Assembly (NCBI GenBank): GCA_964595485.1
Contig: CAZQQN010000004.1
Location: 1 to 64,000, forward strand
DNA from: CAZQQN01 sp964595485
GTDB taxonomy: Bacteria; Bacteroidota; Bacteroidia; CAILMK01; CAYYUA01
Direction of reading: 5' to 3'
DNA: 64,000 nucleotides
Part shown: piece by piece, positions 16,610 to 25,762 of the stretch
How positions within the stretch are numbered: the stretch's first letter is position 1
Layout: each line of letters begins with the position of its first letter
Position numbers and translations under genes: made by a program
The notes under the pieces: generated by a model
What the model was told of the DNA's origin: nothing
Database searches by the model: none
The model's input: only the letters and a program-made list of their open reading frames with translations

Positions 16610-17497
16610 ATGAATTTCGCCATATATGCCCGGCCCAGCAAAAATTTTAATATGCCGGTCATCCAATATTTTTTCAACATCCTGGACAAGTTTACCAATA
16701 ATTACTACATCTATGAGGATTTCCTGACTCTCTTAAATAACGATCATTTTTTCGATTTCGATGAGTCAAAAAGCTTTAATAAAGATACTGCGCTGGATAG
16801 TCTTGGTATTGATTTTTTGATTAGCCTGGGCGGGGATGGCACTTTACTCGATACTTTAAGTCTGGTTCAGAACAATAATATTCCTGTAATGGGAGTCAAT
16901 ACAGGGAGACTTGGATTTCTTGCCAATATTCCCGAAGAAATGATAGAACCAGCTTTAGAAGACCTATTTTCCGGGGAATACTCCATTGAGCCAAGAACCC
17001 TTATGCATTTATCTGCCAATAAACCGGTTTTTAAGGATAACGCCTATGCCCTTAATGATTTTACAATTCATAAGCGGGACAATTCATCCATGGTCACGGT
17101 AGAAACTTACCTTGACGGTGAGTATTTCAATACCTATTGGGCAGATGGGGTTATAGCTGCCACGCAAACAGGGTCTACAGGTTATTCCTTAAGTTGTGGC
17201 GGGCCAATCATATTCCCTTTTGCTAAGAATTTTATATTAACCCCAGTTGCTCCCCACAACCTTAATATAAGACCTATTATCTTACCTGACGAGGCTGTCA
17301 TTACCTTCAGGGTAACCGGAAGAGGTGCTAATTTCTTAGTATCACTTGATTCAAGGTATGATATCCTTGATTATACCTATGAACTCACAATCCAGAAAGC
17401 TTCCTTTGCCATGAAATTAGTTAAGCTTAATCGCCAATCTTTTATTAAGACTTTAAGAGAAAAACTAAAGTGGGGAATGGATAGCCGCAACGAATGA
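16610..17497 (+). CDS. nadK: NAD kinase
   Basis: NadK phosphorylates NAD+ to NADP+. The 295-residue protein carries GGDGTLLDT (catalytic aspartate), GVNTGRLGFLANI, ALNDFTIHKRD and the long signature around TGSTGYSLSCGGPII. It is cytosolic and of the usual length. It is preceded by the CBS-domain gene in the same direction and followed by the DUF6089 series after 155 bp. Confidence 0.96.
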   Translation: MNFAIYARPSKNFNMPVIQYFFNILDKFTNNYYIYEDFLTLLNNDHFFDFDESKSFNKDTALDSLGIDFLISLGGDGTLLDTLSLVQNNNIPVMGVNTGRLGFLANIPEEMIEPALEDLFSGEYSIEPRTLMHLSANKPVFKDNAYALNDFTIHKRDNSSMVTVETYLDGEYFNTYWADGVIAATQTGSTGYSLSCGGPIIFPFAKNFILTPVAPHNLNIRPIILPDEAVITFRVTGRGANFLVSLDSRYDILDYTYELTIQKASFAMKLVKLNRQSFIKTLREKLKWGMDSRNE

Positions 17498-17652
17498 AAA
17501 ATAAATATATGCGCTTTATTTTTTTCTAAAATTATTTCTCTAAAGACTCTGCCCCAGATTTACTTGGTTAAAAAAGTAACAATTTATGGATAGGTATTAA
17601 TATTGTCGTACCTTTCCACCGAGTAATTAAATACCTAATAATAGATAACCCC

Positions 17653-18471
17653 ATGAAATTCAACAAGTTGAAATTAACTATCCCGGTCTTATTTTTATTT
17701 CCTTTTTTCCTTAATGCACAAGACCAAGAATTAGGGGGGTTTCTTGGAGTATCTCAATACCAAGGTGATTTAGCCCAACAAAGGGTAACCCTATCTGAAA
17801 CAAAACCTACCATAGGAGGCTTTTACCGTTATTACTTCAATGCCCATATAAATTTTCGCGGATCACTTACCTATGGTTGGATTTCAGGCGATGATCAGAA
17901 TTATAATGATAACGATAGATGGAGAAAAAAGCGAAATTTAAGTTTCTGGACCCACATTCTTGAAGGTTCAGCCCAGGTTGAATACAATATTTTACCTTAT
18001 GTTAGTAACAGCAATAACAACAAATTTTCGCCATTTGTCTTTGGGGGGGTGGCTTTGTTTCATTTTAACCCAAAAACAGAATTTCAAGGAGAAACGGTAA
18101 CGTTACAGCCATTGGGTACTGAAGGGCAAGGTCAACCGGGGAACCCCGATAAATACAGCCGACTGCAGGTTTCAATTCCATTTGGCGTTGGGATAAAATA
18201 CAGCATCGGGGGACGTTGGAATATCGGCTTGGAACTCGGGGTAAGAAAAACGTTTACTGACTATTTAGACGATGTAAGTACTGAGTATGCAGATTTGGAT
18301 GGTTTGCCAGCAAGAGTAGCAGATCGGTCTAATCAATCAGATCTATTCGATGAAAGAGCATTTAACCCGGGATCCGGTAGGGGCGACCCATCAGACAAAG
18401 ATTGGTACAGCTTTGTTGGATTTACCCTATCAAAAACATTCCGCGAAAAAACTTGTACGGATTTTTATTAA
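17653..18471 (+). CDS. DUF6089 family outer-membrane beta-barrel protein, copy 1
   Basis: This exported 272-residue protein (signal peptide ending LNAQ) has the alternating pattern of an eight-stranded OmpA/OmpW-like barrel. Family marks shared with the next two genes are GGFLGVSQYQGDLA, SGDDQN, KRNLSFWTHILEGSAQ, PFVFGGVALFHFNPKTEF, PLGTEGQG, RKTFTDYLDDVS and a final DWYSFVGFTLSKTF. The role is unknown; such proteins are probably surface-adaptation or T9SS-linked barrels. Three tandem copies sit between nadK and uppS. Confidence 0.85.
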   Translation: MKFNKLKLTIPVLFLFPFFLNAQDQELGGFLGVSQYQGDLAQQRVTLSETKPTIGGFYRYYFNAHINFRGSLTYGWISGDDQNYNDNDRWRKKRNLSFWTHILEGSAQVEYNILPYVSNSNNNKFSPFVFGGVALFHFNPKTEFQGETVTLQPLGTEGQGQPGNPDKYSRLQVSIPFGVGIKYSIGGRWNIGLELGVRKTFTDYLDDVSTEYADLDGLPARVADRSNQSDLFDERAFNPGSGRGDPSDKDWYSFVGFTLSKTFREKTCTDFY

Positions 18472-18585
18472 AATCAATATGATTAAAATTTCCTTTTTCT
18501 TAAACAATTTTTGTTAATTCGTAGCGTTGTTTAGCATTATCAGGGTAAAAAAAATTAGGAATAGTAAGAAGAACTCAAATAAACA

Positions 18586-19407
18586 ATGAAGAAAATAGTA
18601 GCTATTTTAGTTATACTAATGCCTTCGCCCCTAATTGCTCAGGATTGGGAATTTGGAGGAATGGGTGGCATATCAGTCTATGGCGGTGATTTAGCTAAAG
18701 ATGTTATAGCCCATAACGAAATTCATGCTGCCTACGGAGGTCTGCTAAGGCATAACTTTAATCCATATATTACCCTTAAAAGCAATATTTATTATGGCAC
18801 TATCAGTGGTGATGATGCCAATCAAGATAAACAGATATTAATAAATAGAAACCTTAGCTTCCAATCAACTATTTTGGATATTGGTGCGCAAGCAGAGATT
18901 AACTTTAGCGGCTTTGAAACCACTGACCCAAAAAAGCGGACTTCTCTTTATGGTCTAATAGGCTTATCAGTTTTCCGCTTTAATCCTAAAACAGAATTCA
19001 ACAATAGAATGGTAGAGTTGCAGCCACTTGGAACAGAGGGACAAGGTACAACTTCTTTTGATGAAAGGGATAAATATGCCCTGACCCAAATAAGTATTCC
19101 AATTGGGGGTGGCATCAAACATGCTTTCAGCAAACACTGGAGTATTGGCTTTGAAGCAGGTCTTAGAAAAACTTTTACCGATTACCTTGATGATGTTAGT
19201 AAAACTTACGTATCACCGGAAGTGCTAACTGCCACTCATGGAAAAATTGCTGCGAAGGTTTCTAACAGGTCCGGAGAGGTATTAGATGAACCCTGGCAGG
19301 TAGATTCAAAATCCAATAGGGGTAATTCTACTTTAAAAGATTGGTATTATTTCGCTGGTGTAACGCTCACTTATACCGTAGTTCCTGATAGGTGTTATCA
19401 GTTTTAG
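18586..19407 (+). CDS. DUF6089 family outer-membrane beta-barrel protein, copy 2
   Basis: The second paralogue has 273 residues with a signal peptide ending LIAQ. It shares GGDLAKD, SGDDANQ, NRNLSFQSTILDIGAQ, FRFNPKTEF, LQPLGTEGQGT, RKTFTDYLDDVS and DWYYFAGVTLTYT with copy 1. By eye it is closer to copy 1 than to copy 3. A separate 114-bp upstream gap suggests it may have its own transcription start. The function is unknown. Confidence 0.85.
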   Translation: MKKIVAILVILMPSPLIAQDWEFGGMGGISVYGGDLAKDVIAHNEIHAAYGGLLRHNFNPYITLKSNIYYGTISGDDANQDKQILINRNLSFQSTILDIGAQAEINFSGFETTDPKKRTSLYGLIGLSVFRFNPKTEFNNRMVELQPLGTEGQGTTSFDERDKYALTQISIPIGGGIKHAFSKHWSIGFEAGLRKTFTDYLDDVSKTYVSPEVLTATHGKIAAKVSNRSGEVLDEPWQVDSKSNRGNSTLKDWYYFAGVTLTYTVVPDRCYQF

Positions 19408-19509
19408 TGACCACTTTCTTAATAGGCTTTACCAGGTTCTATTTAACATTCCTTTAAACAAACCCGGTTACTGAACAATATTTGGGCCATTTGTTAGTTA
19501 GAAATAAAT

Positions 19510-20319
19510 ATGCCGAAGCGAACAATAATTTTCCTGGTAACCGTTTTACTTAGTTTCTATTCATCAGCCCAAAACTGGGAAATTGGTTTAATGGGCGGAG
19601 CAAGCACTTACAGAGGGGACCTTTCCCCATATATAACTCCTTCAGAGATTCATCCGGCCGTTGGCATTTACATTAAAAAAAATATGAGCCAGTTTTTTTC
19701 CTTTAACATGGGATTAAACCAAGGCAAAATTTCCGGTGATGACAATAATTTCAAGAACCTGGAAAAGAGAAATCTGAGTTTTCAAAGCAACATCACGGAG
19801 CTTTCGGGAACCTTCGAGTTTAATTTCTTCCCTTTTCTGAAGGGTCTTAAGCCTGATCAATTCACACCTTTTGTTTTTTCAGGTTTAAGTGTGTTTAAAT
19901 TCAATCCCGTTACAAAATTTGAGGGTCAAACTTTTGAACTCGCCAAGTACAATACAGAAGGTCAGACAATAACAGAGGATGCTCCGGATGATTACAGTCT
20001 TTATCAACCTAGTGTACCGATAGGTGGTGGAATTAAAGTAAGGTTAGGAAATCGGTTGAACCTAGGACTCAAGGTTGGGTACCGGGCTACTTTTTTTGAT
20101 TTCCTGGATGATGTCAGCACTAATTATCCAGACAAGGAGAATCTGGCTCAAGAGTCGACAACAGCAGTTAATTTAAGCGACCGAAGTAAAGGTGAAGACC
20201 AATACTACGCCAAAAAGGGGAAGCGAAGAGGAGATCCTCAAAACAACGATTGGTACATATTTACAGGATTAACCCTATCCTACCACATCGCCAACCCAAT
20301 TTGTTACGATTTTAATTAA
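19510..20319 (+). CDS. DUF6089 family outer-membrane beta-barrel protein, copy 3
   Basis: The third paralogue has 269 residues with a signal peptide ending SSAQ. Conserved blocks are YRGDLSP, SGDDNNF, KRNLSFQSNITELSG, PFVFSGLSVFKFNPVTKF, YNTEGQT, DFLDDVSTNYP and DWYIFTGLTLSYH. It is the copy most often placed directly before uppS-bamA in related genomes, as far as I recall. Here it ends 32 bp before the uppS start, so it may share a transcript with the envelope genes. Confidence 0.85.
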   Translation: MPKRTIIFLVTVLLSFYSSAQNWEIGLMGGASTYRGDLSPYITPSEIHPAVGIYIKKNMSQFFSFNMGLNQGKISGDDNNFKNLEKRNLSFQSNITELSGTFEFNFFPFLKGLKPDQFTPFVFSGLSVFKFNPVTKFEGQTFELAKYNTEGQTITEDAPDDYSLYQPSVPIGGGIKVRLGNRLNLGLKVGYRATFFDFLDDVSTNYPDKENLAQESTTAVNLSDRSKGEDQYYAKKGKRRGDPQNNDWYIFTGLTLSYHIANPICYDFN

Positions 20320-20351
20320 ATTTGCACGCTTATTGTAAAGTGGGGAAGGAA

Positions 20352-21092
20352 ATGTCAAATTCCAAATCGGAAATAGTTTCACACCATTTGCCCAGGCATA
20401 TTGCTATCATAATGGATGGTAATGGCAGATGGGCCAAAGAGCAAGGCCAGGATCGGATTTTTGGCCATAACCACGGTGTAACGGCTGTCAGAAATACGGC
20501 TGAGGCCTGTGCCGAAATTGGTGTAGACTATTTAACCCTTTACGCATTTTCAAGTGAAAATTGGAATCGGCCTGATGAAGAAATTAATGCCTTGATGGAT
20601 TTGCTTGTACAAACCATTAAAGATGAAATAAATACCCTACAGGATAATAACATTTCGCTATCGGCTATTGGTAACCTTCAAAACCTGCCCGAAAAGTGTT
20701 ACAATAGTCTCTTAGAAGCAATAGATGATACGAAAAACAATACGGGTTTAACCTTAAACCTCGCTTTAAGTTACAGTGGCAGATGGGATATTACCCAAGC
20801 TATTCAGCAAGTTGCGAGGCAAGTACAGGATCAAAAATTAGACCCTGAATCAATTGGTGAAGAAACCCTTAAAAAAAACTTAACAACAGCTAATATACCT
20901 GATCCTGCATTGTTAATACGAACAAGTGGTGAAACCAGGGTGAGTAATTTTTTACTTTGGGAATTGGCTTATACGGAATTGTTGTTTTTCAGTAAAAATT
21001 GGCCTGAATTCACTAAAGAAGACCTTTATCAGGCTATTTTAGACTATCAGAGAAGAGAAAGAAGATTTGGTTTAATTAGCGAACAAATTTAA
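20352..21092 (+). CDS. uppS: Isoprenyl transferase (undecaprenyl diphosphate synthase)
   Basis: UppS extends farnesyl diphosphate with cis-isoprene units to the C55 lipid carrier used for peptidoglycan and other envelope polymers. The 246-residue protein has IIMDGNGRWAKEQG with the catalytic aspartate, FGHNHG, TLYAFSSENWNRP and RTSGETRVSNFLLWELAYTE. The ATG at 20352 gives the usual N terminus; a TTG at 20322 would add ten residues (MHAYCKVGKE) unlike the family. bamA starts 12 bp downstream, an operon of envelope assembly genes. Confidence 0.95.
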   Translation: MSNSKSEIVSHHLPRHIAIIMDGNGRWAKEQGQDRIFGHNHGVTAVRNTAEACAEIGVDYLTLYAFSSENWNRPDEEINALMDLLVQTIKDEINTLQDNNISLSAIGNLQNLPEKCYNSLLEAIDDTKNNTGLTLNLALSYSGRWDITQAIQQVARQVQDQKLDPESIGEETLKKNLTTANIPDPALLIRTSGETRVSNFLLWELAYTELLFFSKNWPEFTKEDLYQAILDYQRRERRFGLISEQI

Positions 21093-21104
21093 AATAACTT
21101 TCCA

Positions 21105-23630
21105 ATGAGGGGACGTACTCCTTTCTTGCTTACAATAAATCTCCTTGCCCTATTAGCGCTACATTTTAATGCTGCCGGTCAGGTAGACTCTCCTGATTTA
21201 GATGATGGGATATTGATGGATTATCAAACTCCTTCGGAATATAACCTGGCAGATATTAGCGTTGAGGGGAATGGCCGAATCAACAAAAAGGTTATCATTG
21301 CCTATACAGGGCTTAAAAAAGGCCAGCAAATTGCCATCCCAGGTGAGGAAATCAGCAATGCCATACGTAAACTTTGGAAGCAAAACCTATTTGAGGATGT
21401 TTCAATCAAAGTTAATAAAATAGAGAATAATAATGTCTTTTTATTGATTGATCTTGAAACCCGGCCAAGGTTAGCAAAATTTAAATTTAATGGCGTTTCA
21501 AAGAATGAAGCTTCCGATATTCGAGAAAGGATCCGGCTAGCAAGGGGAAAAATTCTTACAAGACAGTTGGTTAATGATGTAAAGCGAAAAACTAAGGGCT
21601 ACTTCAAAGAAGATGGCTATCTTAAAGCTAAGGTAACTGTTAATGCTGATAAAGATAGTTTATTCGATAAAAGAAGTACAACGCTGGTTATCAATGTCGA
21701 TAAGGGCGAAAAGATCAAAATAAAGGATATTACATTTACAGGCAACAAAAACTTTGATGACGGTGAGCTAAGAGATGCAATGGAAAACACCAATCGTAAA
21801 ACCCTTTTAAACCTTTTTAAATCCGCGAAATTTAAACCCGAAAAATTTAAAGAAGATAAGAAAAAAGTAGTTCAATTTTATAATAAGCATGGATTCAGGG
21901 ACGCTAATATTGTATCGGACAGTGTCTATTTTATTTCCGATAAAAGGATAAAAATTCATATCAAAGTAGACGAAGGAAAAAAATATTACTTCGGGGATAT
22001 ATCCTGGACCGGTAACTCAAAATATAGCACTCGTTTTCTAAACTCAGTCTTAGGCATCGAAAAAGGTGAGGTTTACAACCCAGAGATGCTACAGAAAAAA
22101 CTCAGGTTCAATCCCAGAGGACTTGACATTTCATCTCTTTATATGGATAATGGTTACCTGTTTTTTAATGTGAATCCAGTTGAGACCCAAGTTTATAATG
22201 ATACGGTAGACATTGAGATCAGGATTAATGAAGGTAAACAAGCAACCATTGACGAAATCTCCATTAGTGGTAATACCAAAACCAGTGATCATGTAATCTT
22301 GAGGGAACTAAGAACGAGGCCTGGTGATAAATTCAGCCGTTCTGATATTATTCGTTCAAGGAGAGAACTATCACAATTAGGCTATTTTGATGCAAAGAAA
22401 ATTAATATCACCCCGGAACCCAATCCTGAAGAGGGGACCGTAGATATTAATTATGATGTTGTTGAAAAACCTTCAGACCAATTACAATTACAAGGCGGCT
22501 GGGGTGCAGGCCAATTGGTTGGTAGTGTTGGCATTCAGTTTAACAACTTTTCCCTTGATAAAATTGATGAAGGAGACGCTTGGAGACCCTTACCATCTGG
22601 CGATGGTCAAAAGCTGAATTTAAAAGCTTACTCCAATGGCAGACGTTATTCATCACTCAACTTCTCATTTACAGAGCCTTGGCTTGGTGGAAGAAAACCA
22701 AATTCTTTGACAGTTGGTGCCTACTATTCTGTACAAGCAAGAGGAGAACAAGGTACACCTCAGCGACAAGCGCTTAAAATTTTAGGTGCCAATATTGGTT
22801 TAGGTAAACGGCTAAATTTTCCCGATAATTATTTCACACTTAATAACTCTTTAGAATTTCAGCGTTATAAATTAGAAGATTACACCATACCGCAATTAAG
22901 AGAATCTTTAGGTTTTGAGAATGGAAATTCTTATACCATAAGTCTTAAACACAAAATATCCAGGAATTCAGTTAACGAACCTATTTATCCCACTACCGGG
23001 GCAAAATATTCCTTATCAGTTAAGTATACTCCCCCATACTCAGCTTTCAACAATGTTAATTACGAAGATGTCACTGAGCAGCGTAAATTCAAATGGTTAG
23101 AGTTTCACCGCTGGAAGTTTAAATCCTCTTATTTCCTAAATTTAACAGGTAATTTAGTCTTAAATGCCAGGGCTAAATTTGGGTACATGGGCTTTTACAA
23201 TGAAGATATTGGTGTGACGCCATTTGAAAGGTTTTTTATAGGGGGTGATGGTTTACAAGGTTTCCAATTGGACGGCAGAGAATTGGTTAGGTTGAGAGGT
23301 TATCCGAATAACTCCTTAAATCCCGGCTTAGGGGCTAATATTTTCAACAAATACACTATGGAGTTGCGTTATCCGATCATCCAAAAACGTTCTGCCACAA
23401 TTTATTTTCAAACCTTTCTGGAAGGAGGCAATGGCTGGCTTGGCATAGACAACTTCAGCCCATTTGATATAAGAAGGTCAGGTGGTGTCGGCATAAGGGT
23501 TTTCCTTCCAATGTTTGGCAAATTAGGCGTAGATTGGGGCTATGGTTTTGATACGAAAAAACTCCCTGGATACACTCCGGGTGAAACACAAAAAAGTCAT
23601 ATCCACATTTCTATCGGTCAACGCTTTTAA
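21105..23630 (+). CDS. bamA: Outer membrane protein assembly factor BamA
   Basis: BamA inserts beta barrels into the outer membrane. The 841-residue protein has a signal peptide (cleavage after AAGQ), about five POTRA domains (residues about 45-440; for example VEGNGRINKKVI, ITFTGNKNFDDGEL, ISISGNTKTSDHVILRELRT) and a 16-strand Omp85 barrel that ends with IHISIGQRF. Within the barrel are GFQLDGRELVRLRGYP and GGVGIRVFLPMFGKLGVDWG, typical of the lid and last strands. The gene lies between uppS and two skp-like chaperone genes, matching the conserved bamA-skp order. Confidence 0.96.
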   Translation: MRGRTPFLLTINLLALLALHFNAAGQVDSPDLDDGILMDYQTPSEYNLADISVEGNGRINKKVIIAYTGLKKGQQIAIPGEEISNAIRKLWKQNLFEDVSIKVNKIENNNVFLLIDLETRPRLAKFKFNGVSKNEASDIRERIRLARGKILTRQLVNDVKRKTKGYFKEDGYLKAKVTVNADKDSLFDKRSTTLVINVDKGEKIKIKDITFTGNKNFDDGELRDAMENTNRKTLLNLFKSAKFKPEKFKEDKKKVVQFYNKHGFRDANIVSDSVYFISDKRIKIHIKVDEGKKYYFGDISWTGNSKYSTRFLNSVLGIEKGEVYNPEMLQKKLRFNPRGLDISSLYMDNGYLFFNVNPVETQVYNDTVDIEIRINEGKQATIDEISISGNTKTSDHVILRELRTRPGDKFSRSDIIRSRRELSQLGYFDAKKINITPEPNPEEGTVDINYDVVEKPSDQLQLQGGWGAGQLVGSVGIQFNNFSLDKIDEGDAWRPLPSGDGQKLNLKAYSNGRRYSSLNFSFTEPWLGGRKPNSLTVGAYYSVQARGEQGTPQRQALKILGANIGLGKRLNFPDNYFTLNNSLEFQRYKLEDYTIPQLRESLGFENGNSYTISLKHKISRNSVNEPIYPTTGAKYSLSVKYTPPYSAFNNVNYEDVTEQRKFKWLEFHRWKFKSSYFLNLTGNLVLNARAKFGYMGFYNEDIGVTPFERFFIGGDGLQGFQLDGRELVRLRGYPNNSLNPGLGANIFNKYTMELRYPIIQKRSATIYFQTFLEGGNGWLGIDNFSPFDIRRSGGVGIRVFLPMFGKLGVDWGYGFDTKKLPGYTPGETQKSHIHISIGQRF

Positions 23631-23681
23631 AGCTTACTTTGGTATTATTTTCGTTTGTATAGAGAGTTAAAATTAATTCTT

Positions 23682-24236
23682 ATGCCTTTTAAATCCCTGT
23701 TGATAAGCTTTTTGCTTGTTTTTTTGGTAGCCGCCAATGGCTTGGCTCAAAGGTTTGCATACGTTGATACAGAGTACATACTTGAGAAAATGCCAGAATA
23801 TAAGGCAGCTCAAGACAAGTTGGATCAAATGACAAAACAATGGAAGAAAGAGATTCAAAGCCGGGTTAAGGAGATTGATAAACTCTATAATAACTACCAG
23901 GCAGAAAAAGTACTCTTGCCTGATGAAGAAAAGAAAAAAAGAGAGGAAGAAATAGCTCAGAAAGAGGAGGCACTGAAAAAATATAAGGAAGAAAAGTTTG
24001 GAGACGAAGGCGAGCTTTATCAAAAACGAAAAGCTTTAATTAAACCCATCCAGGATCGCGTTTTTACTAAAGTTCAAGAATTAGCTAAGGATCAGTCTCT
24101 CGATTTCATATTCGATAAAAGCGGGGCCGTTACCATGCTTTATACCAACGCTAAATACGACCGAAGTGACAAGGTTCTCAAAATGCTTGGAGTTGACATA
24201 GAAGAATCAGAGGAAGAAGGCACCTCTGGGAATTAA
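23682..24236 (+). CDS. Skp/OmpH-family periplasmic chaperone, copy 1
   Basis: A 184-residue Skp-type holdase that shields unfolded outer-membrane proteins in the periplasm. A signal peptide (MPFKSLLISFLLVFLVAANG, cleavage after LAQ) is followed by the core strand FAYVDTEYILEKMPEY, a long basic and acidic coiled coil (about residues 50-130) and the closing LDFIFDKSGAVTMLY. The ATG at 23682 starts right at the signal peptide; an upstream start at 23655 adds nine residues. It is the first of two tandem skp-like genes behind bamA. Confidence 0.9.
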   Translation: MPFKSLLISFLLVFLVAANGLAQRFAYVDTEYILEKMPEYKAAQDKLDQMTKQWKKEIQSRVKEIDKLYNNYQAEKVLLPDEEKKKREEEIAQKEEALKKYKEEKFGDEGELYQKRKALIKPIQDRVFTKVQELAKDQSLDFIFDKSGAVTMLYTNAKYDRSDKVLKMLGVDIEESEEEGTSGN

Positions 24237-24311
24237 AAAAGGTTTTTAACCTAAATGAATTAAAAAAGGTTAGAAGTTTTTTAGTTTTGTAAACATAAAA
24301 AAACATAAACA

Positions 24312-24818
24312 ATGAATCAGTTAAAAGTAAAAGCATTAATCATCTCTTTAATCATGACTTTTGCATGCTATCAGGTTGATGCTCAGAAATTGGCGCATAT
24401 CAATAAGAGCGAAATCATGCAGAGTTTGCCAGAAGTCAAGGAGGCAAGGGACAATCTTAAGCAGTATAGCAAAGAAATGCAATCCCAGGTTAAAAATTTA
24501 ATGAAGGAGTATAGAACCAAGCTAAAAGATTTTCAGGATAAAAAAGGTTCTATGTCCGCAACCATTAGATCTGATAAGCAAAGAGAGCTTAAAAATCTTG
24601 AGCAAAGAATTCAAAAATTTCGAAAGCAAGCCCAGAAAAAGGTAACCGAAAAAGAAAAAGCGTTACTTGAACCAATTGTTAAACGTATGAATAATGCCAT
24701 AGAAAAAGTAGCAAAACAAAAAGGTTATACTTACGTATTTGATAAATCTCAAGGAGGCGTATTATACGCTAAAGAGACTAAAGATATTACTTCGCTGGTA
24801 AAAAAGCGTTTAAAATAA
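24312..24818 (+). CDS. Skp/OmpH-family periplasmic chaperone, copy 2
   Basis: The second Skp-like protein has 168 residues, a signal peptide (cleavage after VDAQ), KLAHINKSEIMQSLPEVKEA, a lysine-rich coiled coil (about 45-125) and the closing GYTYVFDKSQGGVLYA. It differs from copy 1 in its very basic helix and lacks the acidic tail. TAGTTTTG at 24292-24299, just before the start, fits a -7 box, but no clear -33 element is present. The pair follows bamA and precedes murI. Confidence 0.9.
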   Translation: MNQLKVKALIISLIMTFACYQVDAQKLAHINKSEIMQSLPEVKEARDNLKQYSKEMQSQVKNLMKEYRTKLKDFQDKKGSMSATIRSDKQRELKNLEQRIQKFRKQAQKKVTEKEKALLEPIVKRMNNAIEKVAKQKGYTYVFDKSQGGVLYAKETKDITSLVKKRLK

Positions 24819-24853
24819 CGTAAAAAAATTATTTGTCCCCTAACAGTTGAACC

Positions 24854-25663
24854 TTGGAAGATAGCGGGCCAATAGGAATTTTCGACTCCGGGGTTGGAGG
24901 ATTGACGTTAACTCATGAAATAACCAAAGCCTTTCCCAGCGAAAGGCTTGTTTTTTTTGGTGATACAGCCCATTTGCCCTACGGGGATAAATCAAATCAT
25001 GCTATTAAGCATTACTCGGAGAAAATCCTTGAATTTTTCCTGAAAAAAGGCTGTAAAACGGTTGTTATTGCATGTAACACAGCCTCATCAGTCGCTTCCA
25101 GCCACCTTTACAAAAAGTTTGGTACCGAAATCACACTTATCAATGTTATTGATCCTGTAATCAAGTATTGTCTGGAAGATTTGAAAGTAAAAAAAATAGG
25201 TGTAATCGGTACAAAAGGAACTATTCGGTCAAGAGCTTATCCCCAAAAAATTTATGGTAAAGACCCTTCAATTAGTGTTACCACAGCATCTACGCCCCTT
25301 TTAGCTCCTATGATTGAAGAGGGATTCTATAACAACAACATTAGCCAAACTATCATCAATGCGTACTTGTCAAAAAAGCAATTCAATGAGATTGAAGCAA
25401 TGATTCTGGCTTGTACACATTATCCCCTTATCAAGGAGGAAGTAAAAGCCTATTACAAGGGAAAAGTTCATGTGATTGACAATACAGATGCAACCATTGG
25501 CTACATGCAAAAATTAATACCTAATACTTTAGGCAATGGATCAGGAGTTCAACACACGCACGAATTCTATGTTTCTGATTACACCAAAGCTTTCCAAGAG
25601 ACGGCTAAAATATTCTTCGGTGAATCAGTCAAGCTTAGAGAGAAGCCAATAGTAAATTTTTGA
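24854..25663 (+). CDS. murI: Glutamate racemase
   Basis: MurI makes D-glutamate for peptidoglycan. The 269-residue protein has both catalytic cysteines, in IACNTASS (C74) and ILACTHYPL, together with the N-terminal GIFDSGVGGLTL (D11, S12) and VFFGDTAHLPYGDKS. Translation starts at a TTG (24854), since no ATG lies upstream in frame before the conserved N terminus. It closes the uppS-bamA-skp-skp-murI group and converges on clpX. Confidence 0.95.
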   Translation: MEDSGPIGIFDSGVGGLTLTHEITKAFPSERLVFFGDTAHLPYGDKSNHAIKHYSEKILEFFLKKGCKTVVIACNTASSVASSHLYKKFGTEITLINVIDPVIKYCLEDLKVKKIGVIGTKGTIRSRAYPQKIYGKDPSISVTTASTPLLAPMIEEGFYNNNISQTIINAYLSKKQFNEIEAMILACTHYPLIKEEVKAYYKGKVHVIDNTDATIGYMQKLIPNTLGNGSGVQHTHEFYVSDYTKAFQETAKIFFGESVKLREKPIVNF

Positions 25664-25762
25664 AATAGCCCTGTATAATTGAATAAATAAAACCGAAGTC
25701 AGTATTACTGGTAGTAAGGTTCACGCATTTAGTCAACGCTAAAGGTGCCAATTCAGCTAAGG

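Noticed and set aside
17653..20319. Possible DNA-level repeat or recombination array
   Set aside because: The three DUF6089 genes are similar at protein level only; I saw no long identical DNA tracts.
23673..24023. 116-codon minus-strand ORF opposite the first skp gene
   Set aside because: Leucine/phenylalanine-rich shadow of a lysine/glutamate-rich coiled coil; such shadows look like membrane proteins but have no support.
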